Source of the DNA: Bacillota bacterium
GTDB taxonomy: Bacteria; Bacillota; Clostridia; Peptostreptococcales; Anaerovoracaceae
Assembly (NCBI GenBank): GCA_030526325.1
Contig: JAUNCY010000007.1
Location: forward strand, 1 to 51,617
Length of the DNA stretch: 51,617 bases
Direction: 5' to 3'
Each line of letters starts with the position of its first letter. Within the stretch, counting starts at the first letter, position 1. The notes below the pieces were generated by a model. That model was given only the letters and a program-made list of their open reading frames with translations, was not told where the DNA came from and ran no database searches. Shown one piece after another: positions 25,677 through 33,896 of the stretch. The position numbers and the translations under genes were made by a program.

Positions 25677-25999
25677 TATATTTCCCCCTTTTGATTTTTT
25701 AAACATACACTTTAACCTTGTTCAGCATGTTTATGGCAGAAAAGTACAATGTAATACGTATGAACTGATATAACCGAAACCGCAAATACTAAAAAAACTC
25801 CTGCTGCGTGCAGCCATTATGCTATTTTATCATTTATATTTTATTTATACATTAGTTTTTATCATGTAAAGTGTTAAAAAAAAGACTCATGTCTTATGAT
25901 TAATCCGGAAGCCCGAAGGCTTCCGGTTATAAATGAACTTCAATAGGTTTTTGATTAAAAATTAATCTTAATTTACTGATTAATTACAAACCGGATGGT
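25677..25999 (-). other. 323-base spacer: terminators of the racemase gene and leader of NSS copy 1
   Basis: Besides the two hairpins at 25875-25926, the minus strand offers TTTACA with TATAAA or TAAATA boxes near 25840-25870 as a weak promoter, followed by a small GCTG-CACG-CAGC hairpin and a T-run (about 25793-25813) that could attenuate transcription into the symporter. I see no gene here. Confidence 0.4.
25875..25926 (-). terminator. tandem hairpins after the racemase-family gene
   Basis: CCGGAAGCC-TTCG-GGCTTCCGG (25905-25926) is a very stable tetraloop hairpin without an immediate U-run; the next, AAGAC-ATGA-GTCTT (25882-25895), runs directly into eight Ts on the minus strand. Confidence 0.75.
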
Positions 26000-26788
26000 T
26001 TAGATCCAGCCTGTGTATGGTTTCTGTGTTGTTCCGTTATGGAGCCATTTAATTAATGTAATGAAGTCCCATACCGGAAGCTGTGTAGCATGCTGTACAG
26101 CATATGCATATGGAGGCATATCTGAACATTCAAGAAGAATAGCACCGATGTCTGCATCTTCTTCAAGAAGTTCGAGAGCAGCTGATACAACTTCTTCTTT
26201 AACTTTACTGTTGTCGAATTCGCCTCTATATTCTAAGATAGCGGAGAAGTGTTCGCCATGTCTTAAATCTTTAACGATAAGATCGCTTGAATCTGTAACT
26301 CCTACGTTTTCAAGAAGAACAGGTGTGAAGGAAGATTTATCTGCTGTTAAGATACCAATCTTCTGACCCGGCTTGATGACTGATCTGATCCAGTTAATCT
26401 GAACCAAGCTTGAAAGAGCAACAGGAATATCAAGAGCAGCTGCAACCTGTGCATGGAAGTTTCCGAAGAAACCGCAAGCGGAACAGAGAGCTCTGATACC
26501 TTCTTTTTCGATCATGTATTCGCCTAATTTAATGATATCGTCTCCGATAGAAGGATCTCTTCTGAAGAGTCTGTCGATATCGAGATTTGGAACTCCTCTC
26601 ATTCTTACCGGGAAATCGTATGTATAAGCATTTACTACATTACCCGGAACCATTGGATAGAATACATCTTCAATATAGATGACGCCTACTGAATAACCTG
26701 ACATCTGCTGATGGTCGCACATGTTAACCCAGGTCATGTTTTCAGGTGTAGCATAACCAAAATGTCTGTTTTTTAATCTTTTATCCAT
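26000..26788 (-). CDS. aspartate/glutamate/hydantoin racemase-family protein
   Basis: A 262-residue protein of the cofactor-independent two-cysteine racemase superfamily. The paired catalytic cysteines are most likely C102 or C105 in the CSACGFFGNF segment and the cysteine in LLECSDMPPYA near residue 214. Relatives act on Asp, Glu, hydantoins or maleate, so a racemase or isomerase role is likely but the substrate is open. Start ATG 26788 is chosen because CGGAGG lies just upstream; the longer frame starts at a TTG inside that site. It lies 114 bases after NSS copy 2 in the same direction, with a hairpin between, and is the last gene of the dehydrogenase operon. Confidence 0.8.
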   Translation of the reverse strand: MDKRLKNRHFGYATPENMTWVNMCDHQQMSGYSVGVIYIEDVFYPMVPGNVVNAYTYDFPVRMRGVPNLDIDRLFRRDPSIGDDIIKLGEYMIEKEGIRALCSACGFFGNFHAQVAAALDIPVALSSLVQINWIRSVIKPGQKIGILTADKSSFTPVLLENVGVTDSSDLIVKDLRHGEHFSAILEYRGEFDNSKVKEEVVSAALELLEEDADIGAILLECSDMPPYAYAVQHATQLPVWDFITLIKWLHNGTTQKPYTGWI

Positions 26789-26846
26789 TATTTTCCTCCG
26801 TGTCAATACACTTAAAGTTGTTACGCGACATATTTAATTATATGCC

Positions 26847-26866
26847 GGCGGGACAGGCGTCCCGCC
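26847..26866 (-). other. GC-rich intergenic hairpin between NSS copy 2 and the racemase gene
   Basis: GGCGGGAC / GTCCCGCC, a perfect 8-bp stem with a four-base loop and no U-run after it. It fits an mRNA processing or stability element rather than a terminator. Confidence 0.55.
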
Positions 26867-26902
26867 AACGGATAATCATATTTTGACAACAATAATACTT
26901 GT

Positions 26903-28261
26903 TTAGAAGTAACCAGCGATACCTACTACTACAACTAAAGCGGTAACTGCAGGAAGTACTACTAAATACCAAGGTTTTAAGAAAGAAGGAACCTTGAAGT
27001 ATTTTGCTCCGACTGCTGAATGTTCCATGTACTTATCCCAGAACTTAACAGCTGTGAATATCGATGTTACGATAGCACCAGCAGGTAAAGTAATGAGGAT
27101 TGCCACGAAGTCCATAAATGTGAACAGGTCCATACCTAACGGTTTAACGTTAGCCCATACTGTTGTTGACAGGATAGTAGGAATTGAAAGAATGAACATA
27201 ATTATTGTCATAATTACGAGAGCCTTCTTTCTGTCCCAGTTAAGAGCTTCGCCAACTACAGAAATAGAACCTTCATAGAGACCGAGTACGGATGACCAGC
27301 CAGCTGCGAAGAGGAGTATGAAGAATAATGTACCCCAAACGATTCCGCCAGGCATGTCGTTAAATACGTACGGCAGTGTCATGAATGTGAGACCTGAACC
27401 GGATGTAACGTCCATGTTGTAAGAGAATAATGCTGTGAAGATAGCAACACCTGCCAGCATAGCAACTACCATGTTAGAGAGAATGATAACTGTTCCTGAG
27501 AACGGAATATCTGAGTTTTCTCTGTCAAGGTATGAACCGAAGGATACCAGTGATGCTAAACCAACGCCTGCTAAGAAGAAGCACTGGTTAAGAGCAGCCA
27601 TGATAACACTTGGGCTGAGTACTGAGAAGTCAGGTGTGAACATCCATACAACACCGTCAACGCCGCCAGGAAGCATTAAGCCTCTGATAGCGAGAACTAC
27701 GAGGAATATGAAGAGAGCAGGAATAAGAACCTTGTTTGCTCTTTCAAGACCCTTCTGTACGCCGCCGAGAATGATAGCAGCTGTAAGTAAGTACAGAATG
27801 ATAACTGTGATGAATTTGTATCCCATGTCTACCTGTAATCCGGAATAGTATGCGGATACTTCATCCATTGACATACCTTTTAATCCGCCGGAAGCGAATT
27901 TGAAGATATAGAACATTACGTCTGATACGATAGTGATATAGTATGAAATCATGATAGTACATGTTGCAGCACCGAGCCAGCCTGCTACTACCCATGGAGA
28001 ACCTTTACCAGCCAGTTCTCTCATAGCAACGATCTGTGATTTCTGGGTATATCTACCTATTGTTAATTCAGCCCAACAAAGTGGAATTGCTACTATAATA
28101 GCAAAAATAATACAAATGAGCAGGAAGATACCGCCGCCGTTCTGACCGATCATGTACGGGAACTTCCAAATAGCTCCAAGTCCTACAGCGTAGCCGATAG
28201 ATGTTAAGATAAAACCAAGCGCGCTACCCCATTGTTGTTTTTCTACAGCCTGATCTGACAT
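26903..28261 (-). CDS. NSS family sodium-dependent symporter (copy 2, operonic)
   Basis: A 452-residue paralogue of the symporter at 24318-25676 with the same GLGAIWKFPY TM1 signature and about 11 membrane helices. Start ATG 28261 has AAGGGGGAAAATAAA upstream; a 29-residue longer frame would cover a hairpin and has no ribosome site. It lies between the amine dehydrogenase genes and the racemase-family gene. Codons are strongly biased (GGT, GCT, ATC, TTC preferred), as in the dehydrogenase genes, suggesting high expression. It probably imports the compound that the dehydrogenase oxidises, by Na+ symport. Confidence 0.92.
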   Translation of the reverse strand: MSDQAVEKQQWGSALGFILTSIGYAVGLGAIWKFPYMIGQNGGGIFLLICIIFAIIVAIPLCWAELTIGRYTQKSQIVAMRELAGKGSPWVVAGWLGAATCTIMISYYITIVSDVMFYIFKFASGGLKGMSMDEVSAYYSGLQVDMGYKFITVIILYLLTAAIILGGVQKGLERANKVLIPALFIFLVVLAIRGLMLPGGVDGVVWMFTPDFSVLSPSVIMAALNQCFFLAGVGLASLVSFGSYLDRENSDIPFSGTVIILSNMVVAMLAGVAIFTALFSYNMDVTSGSGLTFMTLPYVFNDMPGGIVWGTLFFILLFAAGWSSVLGLYEGSISVVGEALNWDRKKALVIMTIIMFILSIPTILSTTVWANVKPLGMDLFTFMDFVAILITLPAGAIVTSIFTAVKFWDKYMEHSAVGAKYFKVPSFLKPWYLVVLPAVTALVVVVGIAGYF

Positions 28262-28292
28262 TTTATTTTCCCCCTTATAAAAAGTCCGAGTC

Positions 28293-28412
28293 CGGTGCAG
28301 TTGTTTTCCAACGCACCGTGCTAAAAAAATAAAGTATAAGTGCGTCAAAAACCTATTAAATTGAAGTTCTCTATATACTCCGCTAGGGGCTCTACGTTCA
28401 GAGTCCCTGCGG
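28293..28412 (-). other. two intergenic hairpins between the DAO-type gene and NSS copy 2
   Basis: Hairpin 1 (28380-28412): CCGC-GGG-CTCT arms with small bulges around ACGTTC. Hairpin 2 (28293-28318): CGGTGC-GTTG / CAAC-T-GCACCG, 10 pairs with one bulge, ending about 30 bases before the symporter start. Neither has an adjacent U-run; TTTTT comes 9 bases later. They look like mRNA segment boundaries in a polycistronic transcript. Confidence 0.5.
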
Positions 28413-28431
28413 CAATATATCTTTTATTAAA

Positions 28432-29724
28432 TTAGTTCTGAGATAAAGATTTTACGATTTCTTCTTCAATAGCCTTAAGAGCTTTTGAGTTTTCTTCTTC
28501 TCTTGCTTTATATGCAGCAATATCTCTTCCCTGCCATCTTGACCATGCGAGTTCGTGAGCTAATTCGAACTGTAATGGTTTGCCTGTTACGTACTGAGAA
28601 ATCAGTTTACCTGTGATAGGTCCTAATGTGATACCGTCACCTTCGTGACCGCATGCCATGTAGAATCCAGGAACTTCTTCTACGTCAGATACGATTGGGA
28701 GATGGTCAAGAGAGAACGGTCTGATACCAGCGAATGATCTGATACAATTGAAGTTCTTGAGCATTGGATAGTATCTGATACCTCTCTGAGCAACTGCCTG
28801 CATGATTTTGTATTCTGATTTGATGCTGAATCCTCTGAACAGACGGCATCCGCCAACTATTGTGTTACCTGTCAGGTCAGATGTGATGTTCAGACATACG
28901 TTGAAAGCTTTTACCAGTGGGTTGATTGGTCTTTCACCGTCCTGGAAGAACTTTGTGAGGTAGTAACCATATTCAAGAGCAAGTCTGTTCTGAGTGATTT
29001 TACCTGTTTTTTCTGTTACTGTTAACTGTCCGAATCTCGGTTCGATTGGAACTTCCATACCAACCATAGCACCGATGAATGGTGACCAGCATCCAGCTGC
29101 GTTTACAACTTTAGGTGCTTTGAATTCGCCCTTTGATGTAACAACGCCCTGAACAGCTTTAGTTGCAGGATCCTGTATGATGTCTGTAACTTCTGTTCTT
29201 GTGTAAACGTCTAATAAACCTGTCTTCTTAGCTTCTTCAACAAAACCGAAAGCTACTCTGTAAGGACATACAGCTCCGTCTTTTGGTACCCACATGCCGC
29301 CTGTTAAGTCCTTAGCGCAGTTTGGTTCTAACTGTCTGAGGATGTATGGGTCAACAGCATACTGTTCGATACCGAGAGCCTGGTTCTTAGCAACCTGTTC
29401 CTTAGCTTTTTCGAATTCGAATTCTGATTCACAGAAATATACGAAACCGATTGGATCGCCGTCTTCGTTTTCTGAATATTCGAAGTCATAGTCGAATGTC
29501 TTTCTCATTTCGTCATATAACTTCATTGATTCTGCGCCCTGCATTGAGTCAACGCCAGGCTGTTTTTCTGATGCGCCGATGTATCCGTCTGTATGAGATA
29601 CTGTACCGCCAGCGATGTCGCCTCTTTCAATAATAGCAACTTTTAAACCTTCCTGTGTAAGGTAGTAAGCGCAGGCTGTACCCATCATACCTCCGCCGAT
29701 TACGATGATATCATATGATTTCAT
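28432..29724 (-). CDS. DAO-type FAD-dependent amino acid/amine dehydrogenase subunit (HcnC/PdhB-like)
   Basis: A 430-residue FAD enzyme of the D-amino-acid oxidase fold. The dinucleotide-binding GGGMMG is at residues 9-14, the acidic ribose-binding E at the end of strand 2 (IIERG), and the C-terminal GHEGDGITLGPITG closes the FAD site. No signal peptide. It is likely the catalytic beta subunit that oxidises a secondary amine or amino acid. It is the fifth gene of a five-gene set; the gap to the BFD gene is two bases. Closest architectural parallels are PdhB of archaeal PDH1 proline dehydrogenase, D-hydroxyproline dehydrogenase and HcnC. The substrate is not determinable here. Confidence 0.88.
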   Translation of the reverse strand: MKSYDIIVIGGGMMGTACAYYLTQEGLKVAIIERGDIAGGTVSHTDGYIGASEKQPGVDSMQGAESMKLYDEMRKTFDYDFEYSENEDGDPIGFVYFCESEFEFEKAKEQVAKNQALGIEQYAVDPYILRQLEPNCAKDLTGGMWVPKDGAVCPYRVAFGFVEEAKKTGLLDVYTRTEVTDIIQDPATKAVQGVVTSKGEFKAPKVVNAAGCWSPFIGAMVGMEVPIEPRFGQLTVTEKTGKITQNRLALEYGYYLTKFFQDGERPINPLVKAFNVCLNITSDLTGNTIVGGCRLFRGFSIKSEYKIMQAVAQRGIRYYPMLKNFNCIRSFAGIRPFSLDHLPIVSDVEEVPGFYMACGHEGDGITLGPITGKLISQYVTGKPLQFELAHELAWSRWQGRDIAAYKAREEENSKALKAIEEEIVKSLSQN

Positions 29725-29726
29725 TT

Positions 29727-30005
29727 TTAAAATACCCCCTCTGCTAATGCGCCGTAGCTGATTGGTCTAACCGGAGGTCTAACACTTGTTGAACCTGTTT
29801 CGTGAGGTCCTACACCAAGTTCCTGAGAGATTAACTGCTGAACCATTTTTTCGCATGTTCTGCCTTGGCAGAGACCCATACCGGCTCTTGTTCTTCTTTT
29901 AACGCCCACAACGTCAAATGCGCCCTGAGCGATAGCTTCTCTGATTTCGCCAACTGTTACTTCTTCGCAACGGCAAACCAGCATTTCGTCATCAATTCTT
30001 GCCAT
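29727..30005 (-). CDS. BFD-like [2Fe-2S] protein (PdhX-like subunit)
   Basis: A 92-residue protein with the bacterioferritin-associated-ferredoxin-type cluster ligands C11-x-C13 and C46-x4-C51 (CRCEEV, GMGLCQGRTC). In HcnB, OoxA and many dehydrogenase alpha subunits this domain is fused to the C terminus; here it is a separate polypeptide. Start ATG 30005 has AAGGAGG 8 bases upstream, and the longer frame begins at a GTG inside that site. It probably relays electrons between the flavin subunits. Confidence 0.88.
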   Translation of the reverse strand: MARIDDEMLVCRCEEVTVGEIREAIAQGAFDVVGVKRRTRAGMGLCQGRTCEKMVQQLISQELGVGPHETGSTSVRPPVRPISYGALAEGVF

Positions 30006-30028
30006 TATATATGCCTCCTTCACAGTTT

Positions 30029-30523
30029 CTACTTTCTTTTTACGCTTCTAACTTCATCAGCAAATTCTTTAGGAATTGCTACTGTAACAACAGGTGTTCT
30101 GTCGAATGCTTTAGGATTCATAACCTTTACGATTTTACCTTCGCACTGAACTTCGCCTTTTCTGTTAACTGCTTCCCAAACTTCGCCTTCCTTTGGAACC
30201 GGTGTATATTCATATGGGAATGCTACTGTTGCTTCTGTATCTGAATATGCTTTGTTTACGATAAAGATAGCAAGACCAGGGCACTGAGCTACGCAAACGC
30301 CGCAGCCTGTGCATTTTGCTTCCTGAATCTTAGGAAGGTTTGTGATAGGTTCACCGATTGTGATAGCGCCGAATTTACAAGCTGCTTCACATGGATTACA
30401 TGGAATTTCCTGTACGCATTCTACAACAGCAACCGGGCCTTTTGCATATCTTTCAGCAGAAATGTCCTGCTTAGCATCGATTAATTCCTGATGGCTGATA
30501 TATCCTACTTCTTTGATTGACAT
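30029..30523 (-). CDS. 2x[4Fe-4S] ferredoxin-type subunit (PdhF-like)
   Basis: A 164-residue protein with cluster ligands C36, C42, C45, C49 (IPCNPCEAAC) and C71, C74, C77, C81 (CTGCGVCVAQCPG), enough for two [4Fe-4S] clusters. It has a long C-terminal beta-rich extension unlike free ferredoxins, as expected for a dehydrogenase subunit. It sits between the FAD/NAD(P) subunit and the BFD protein, with AAAGGAG before ATG 30523. The order matches the A-F-X-B order of archaeal PDH1 operons. Confidence 0.88.
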   Translation of the reverse strand: MSIKEVGYISHQELIDAKQDISAERYAKGPVAVVECVQEIPCNPCEAACKFGAITIGEPITNLPKIQEAKCTGCGVCVAQCPGLAIFIVNKAYSDTEATVAFPYEYTPVPKEGEVWEAVNRKGEVQCEGKIVKVMNPKAFDRTPVVTVAIPKEFADEVRSVKRK

Positions 30524-30543
30524 GATTTTCTCACTTCTCCTTT

Positions 30544-31671
30544 CTAAGCTTCTGCTACGCCTGGAAATGCATCCATAACTTCTTTTTTAGCAATAGCTCT
30601 CTTTTCACCGAAAGGACCCATTCTGAGGCCATCGAGTCTTGTCCAGATTTCAGCTCTCCAAGCTTCTGCTTTGTCTGCTGAAATTGCGCCAAGAGCTTCG
30701 GCAGCGGAAACGCCTGCAACTCTTCCTTCTTCAAGAGCTGTATTAGCTTCTTCTACGCCGGTTGTGTCGCCTGCAACGTAGATGCCAGGGCATGTTGTTT
30801 CCATTTTTTCATTATGTGTAGGTACCCAACCGCCGAAAGGTCCGTTGAATACTAATTCTATATCCTGAAGTCTAACGAGGTCAGAAACAGGTTTGAGACC
30901 AGCTGCCAGTGTTACTGTGTCAGCTTCGAATGTCTTTTCTGTACCTTCGATCTGCTGCCATTTGTCGTCTAATTCAACGATAGTAACCTCTGATACTCTT
31001 CCGTTAGGGCCTTCGCCTTTTACTTCTTTGATTGTGTGTCTTGTGAAGATAGGAACGCCTGCTCTGCTGATTTTTGAAGCGTGAACGCCGTATCCGCCGA
31101 TTCCAGGAGCTGCTTCTACGAGACATACAACATCACAACCAGCCTGCATTAACTGGTATGATACGATGAGGCCTACGTTACCTGTGCCAAGCATAACGAT
31201 TTTCTGACCAGGCTGTACTTTATTTACGTTAATCATTGTCTGAGCTGCACCTGCACCCATAACGCCAGGTGTTGTCCAACCCTTGAATCTTACAACGTTT
31301 TCCTGTCCGCCTGTGCAGATTATGATTTTTTCAGCCTTGATGTAAAGAATCTGTTTTGATCCGTCCGGCATACCTTTTTCAATACATGCTACTCTTTCAT
31401 CAAAGAAACCAACGCATGCTGTGTTGAGCCAGATTTCTACGCCTAATTCTTCAGCTTCTTTAAGCATTTCAGCACCTGTGTCGATACCTCTAACGCCTGC
31501 TCTGTGAGCACTTGATCCGAAGAATTTATGTATCTGTTTGAATAACTGTCCGCCAGGTCTCATGTTAAGGTCTACTACGAGAACATCCTTAACGCCTGCT
31601 TTTGTTGCTTCGATCGCTGCTGCTAAGCCGGCAGGACCAGCACCGATAATTAATAACTGCTTATTTAACAT
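30544..31671 (-). CDS. FAD/NAD(P)-dependent oxidoreductase subunit (HcnB/PdhA-like)
   Basis: A 375-residue two-dinucleotide-domain flavoprotein: GAGPAGLAAA near the N terminus for FAD, GTGNVGLI near residue 165 for NAD(P)H, and the AGDTTGVEEANTALEEGRVAG end of the FAD domain (cited in part). It lacks the CxxC redox disulfide of thioredoxin reductases. It likely passes electrons to NAD+ or another acceptor. I chose ATG 31671 (GGAGGT 7 bases upstream); it overlaps the stop of the preceding [2Fe-2S] gene, indicating coupled translation. HcnA- and BFD-type domains that are often fused to this subunit are here separate genes. Confidence 0.88.
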   Translation of the reverse strand: MLNKQLLIIGAGPAGLAAAIEATKAGVKDVLVVDLNMRPGGQLFKQIHKFFGSSAHRAGVRGIDTGAEMLKEAEELGVEIWLNTACVGFFDERVACIEKGMPDGSKQILYIKAEKIIICTGGQENVVRFKGWTTPGVMGAGAAQTMINVNKVQPGQKIVMLGTGNVGLIVSYQLMQAGCDVVCLVEAAPGIGGYGVHASKISRAGVPIFTRHTIKEVKGEGPNGRVSEVTIVELDDKWQQIEGTEKTFEADTVTLAAGLKPVSDLVRLQDIELVFNGPFGGWVPTHNEKMETTCPGIYVAGDTTGVEEANTALEEGRVAGVSAAEALGAISADKAEAWRAEIWTRLDGLRMGPFGEKRAIAKKEVMDAFPGVAEA

Positions 31672-31984
31672 CGTCTGCACCTCCATATCCGTACTGGGTT
31701 TCAACGATCATTCCTTCTACAGCAGGAGTGATGCAAGTTCTTACGTTTGCTCTTCCATCTACTACCATTGCACAGTCTGTGCACTGTCCGATACCGCAGA
31801 ATAATCCTCTAGGTTCATTTCTTTTTACAGTATAACGATTTACCATGATGTCCTGTGCTAATAAAGCTGCCAGAATAGGTTCACCTTCTTTAGCAGGAAT
31901 TTTTTGACCATCAACTGTAATCTCGATCATTTTAGGATCTACATCCTGACCAAGAATCACGTGGTCAGTAACTCTCATACACAT
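31661..31984 (-). CDS. HcnA-like [2Fe-2S] subunit
   Basis: A 107-residue plant-type-like [2Fe-2S] protein with ligands in GLFCGIGQCTDC (C-x4-C-x2-C) and a fourth cysteine in NVRTC. It corresponds to HcnA of hydrogen cyanide synthase, to the gamma subunit of D-hydroxyproline dehydrogenase and to the N-terminal domain of PdhA. AAAGGAGG precedes ATG 31984. It is the first gene of the operon, directly behind the promoter at 32013-32041. Confidence 0.87.
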   Translation of the reverse strand: MCMRVTDHVILGQDVDPKMIEITVDGQKIPAKEGEPILAALLAQDIMVNRYTVKRNEPRGLFCGIGQCTDCAMVVDGRANVRTCITPAVEGMIVETQYGYGGADDVK

Positions 31985-32012
31985 ATAATCGTCCTCCTTT
32001 CGTGTTTAATCC

Positions 32013-32041
32013 ATTTTAACATATTCATTATAATCCGTCTA
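32013..32041 (-). promoter_or_regulatory. candidate promoter of the amine dehydrogenase operon
   Basis: TAGACG, a 17-base spacer, and TAAAAT with an extended TGT element on the minus strand. A second perfect TATAAT (32027-32032) lies inside the spacer, so the exact start is uncertain. Confidence 0.5.
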
Positions 32042-32383
32042 TAAAATTTTTTTCTTTTATTTTTATATTGTAAATTTCTCTAAATCGAGGATATTTTTTG
32101 CATTTTATACTGTTTTTCACGAATATGCTTTATGCAGGTTTTGAAAAATTGCAAATTTTCTTCGATAGCGGTGTAGTCTGATACTGAAAATATATGCCCG
32201 GTAATTCATAAACAGAATGGATACTTTCAATTTTAGGCATGTCTGATTATACTATTTTAATAATTTCTCCATATACAATTATCTTTCCGAATATTTTTTC
32301 TGTTTTCCCGTTTCCCTGCGGAATTATTTGTATCATTCGGTTTCCGGCTTTCTCAAATATTTCTTTAATAACATAGATGATTG

Positions 32384-32412
32384 TTGATTTATTCACAAAA
32401 CTATCATATAAT
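32384..32412 (+). promoter_or_regulatory. promoter of the histidine kinase-response regulator operon
   Basis: TTGATT (32384-32389), a 17-base spacer and a perfect TATAAT (32407-32412), about 95 bases upstream of the kinase start. Confidence 0.7.
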
Positions 32413-32508
32413 TTAACATAATTTATATTGTCTTTATCACAATAAATCTGCTGTATATTTCAGCGATTTCTGAATAAAACTTATTTCAGCGCAAGGGGTG
32501 TATATAAT

Positions 32509-33882
32509 ATGGAAAGAAAAAAAAATCTGGTATATCTTACAGCTTTCGTTATATCTATCCTTCTTTTTCTTTTCATGTCATTTCTTGCCCACGAAAATAC
32601 GATAGAAAACATAAACAGCACAATAAACGGATGTTACACCTCTGTGAGCAATCTCAATCAAATGGAATCTTTGTTTTATTCACAGACCCTTATGATACCT
32701 CAGCATATTTCCGGGGCGGATGCGATATCCCTTACCTCATTCCAGTCCTATACGCAGGCTTTTCTGAAGCTATATCAGATAGAATACGAAAAGGCTTCCA
32801 CCATTGAGGAAATCAATTATATTTTTGATGTACATTCCCAGTACAACAACTATATAGATATGTTCACTCTGCTTCAGAACTACGATGTTAACGATTCGAA
32901 ATCCAGGGAAGATGCGTATCTGTATTACAAGCTCACCATGACCCCGCAGATAACGGCTGTATTCTCTTCACTCAACACTTACAAAGAATACATGGAGAAA
33001 ACCTCCTCTGAGGAACGTGAGGAAATGATGAAGAAAAACAGAAACAACGCCGTCGCTCTCATAGCGATTTTCCTGGTTTTAAGCATAACCATGTTTATTA
33101 CTTCAAACGCGCTTATAAGCCGTCACATTAAACCGATGCAGAACCTTCTCGAGGAACAGAGGAAATTCGACAAAACCAAAAGCGATTTTATTTCCACCAT
33201 TTCTCACGAGTTCAAAACGCCGCTTACTTCCATTATTATGGGTGCGGATCTGCTGCTGAACCCTGCGATCGGTGAAATCAACGAAGACCAGCGAGACCTT
33301 ATTTCTACCATAAAAGAAGACGGTTTCTCTCTTACAAATCTCGTAAACAATCTGCTTCAGATGTCTAAATACGATTCCTCGGAGGTTACCTACTCCTTCG
33401 GAAACGCTGATATATCGTCAATTATTCATCAGTCCATGAGCCAGTTCCAGCACATGGCAAATAAAATGAATATTGATTTTGTTTACGAGCCTCAGAATCC
33501 GCTGCCAATGATAAATGCTGACAGCGAAAAAATAATGTGGGTTATGAATAACCTTCTTTCAAACGCTTTTAAATACTCTAACAGCGGAGATCAGATAAAA
33601 ATCAAAGCGTATCAGAACATTGATGATCATATCATAGTTCAGGTTATGGACCAGGGAATAGGAATCCCTCCGCAGTACTTCGAAAGCATATTTGAAAGAT
33701 ATTTTCAGGTAAACGACAGTGATATAGAACTGGGTGGAACAGGCATGGGTCTGGCGCTCTCAAAAGAGATAATTACCGCTCACGGCGGTGATATATGGTG
33801 TACAAACAATAATCCAAAAGGTTCGCTATTCTCTTTCACGGTTCCCGTATTGAATACCATGCAGCTGGATATAAAAAAATAA
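32509..33882 (+). CDS. membrane sensor histidine kinase
   Basis: A 457-residue HisKA-type kinase. TM1 spans about 8-27, an extracytoplasmic helical sensor region of about 150 residues follows, and TM2 spans about 181-203. The phosphoacceptor is H233 in TISHEFKTP; the ATPase domain has the N box NNLLSNAFKYS, G1 DQGIGIP and G2 GTGMGLALS. There is no PAS or named sensor domain, so the sensor belongs to no family I can name. AAGGGG lies upstream of ATG 32509. It is paired 14 bases upstream of a TPR-type response regulator and divergent from the dehydrogenase operon. Confidence 0.92.
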   Translation: MERKKNLVYLTAFVISILLFLFMSFLAHENTIENINSTINGCYTSVSNLNQMESLFYSQTLMIPQHISGADAISLTSFQSYTQAFLKLYQIEYEKASTIEEINYIFDVHSQYNNYIDMFTLLQNYDVNDSKSREDAYLYYKLTMTPQITAVFSSLNTYKEYMEKTSSEEREEMMKKNRNNAVALIAIFLVLSITMFITSNALISRHIKPMQNLLEEQRKFDKTKSDFISTISHEFKTPLTSIIMGADLLLNPAIGEINEDQRDLISTIKEDGFSLTNLVNNLLQMSKYDSSEVTYSFGNADISSIIHQSMSQFQHMANKMNIDFVYEPQNPLPMINADSEKIMWVMNNLLSNAFKYSNSGDQIKIKAYQNIDDHIIVQVMDQGIGIPPQYFESIFERYFQVNDSDIELGGTGMGLALSKEIITAHGGDIWCTNNNPKGSLFSFTVPVLNTMQLDIKK

Positions 33883-33896
33883 GGGAGGTTAATACC

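Larger units (their letters stand above)
31985..32508. other. 524-base divergent intergenic region between the dehydrogenase operon and the two-component genes
   Basis: AT-rich, with a promoter at each end (32013-32041 minus, 32384-32412 plus). The middle (about 32060-32380) has no reading frame with a ribosome site and no clear hairpin; its length leaves room for regulator binding sites and for a long leader of either operon. Confidence 0.5.

Noticed and set aside
28262..28348. 29-residue N-terminal extension of NSS copy 2
   Set aside because: No ribosome site, would run through a stable hairpin, and the paralogue has no such extension.
26847..28412. Series of GC-rich hairpins as a CRISPR or repeat array
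   Set aside because: The hairpins have unrelated sequences, irregular spacing and lie only between genes.
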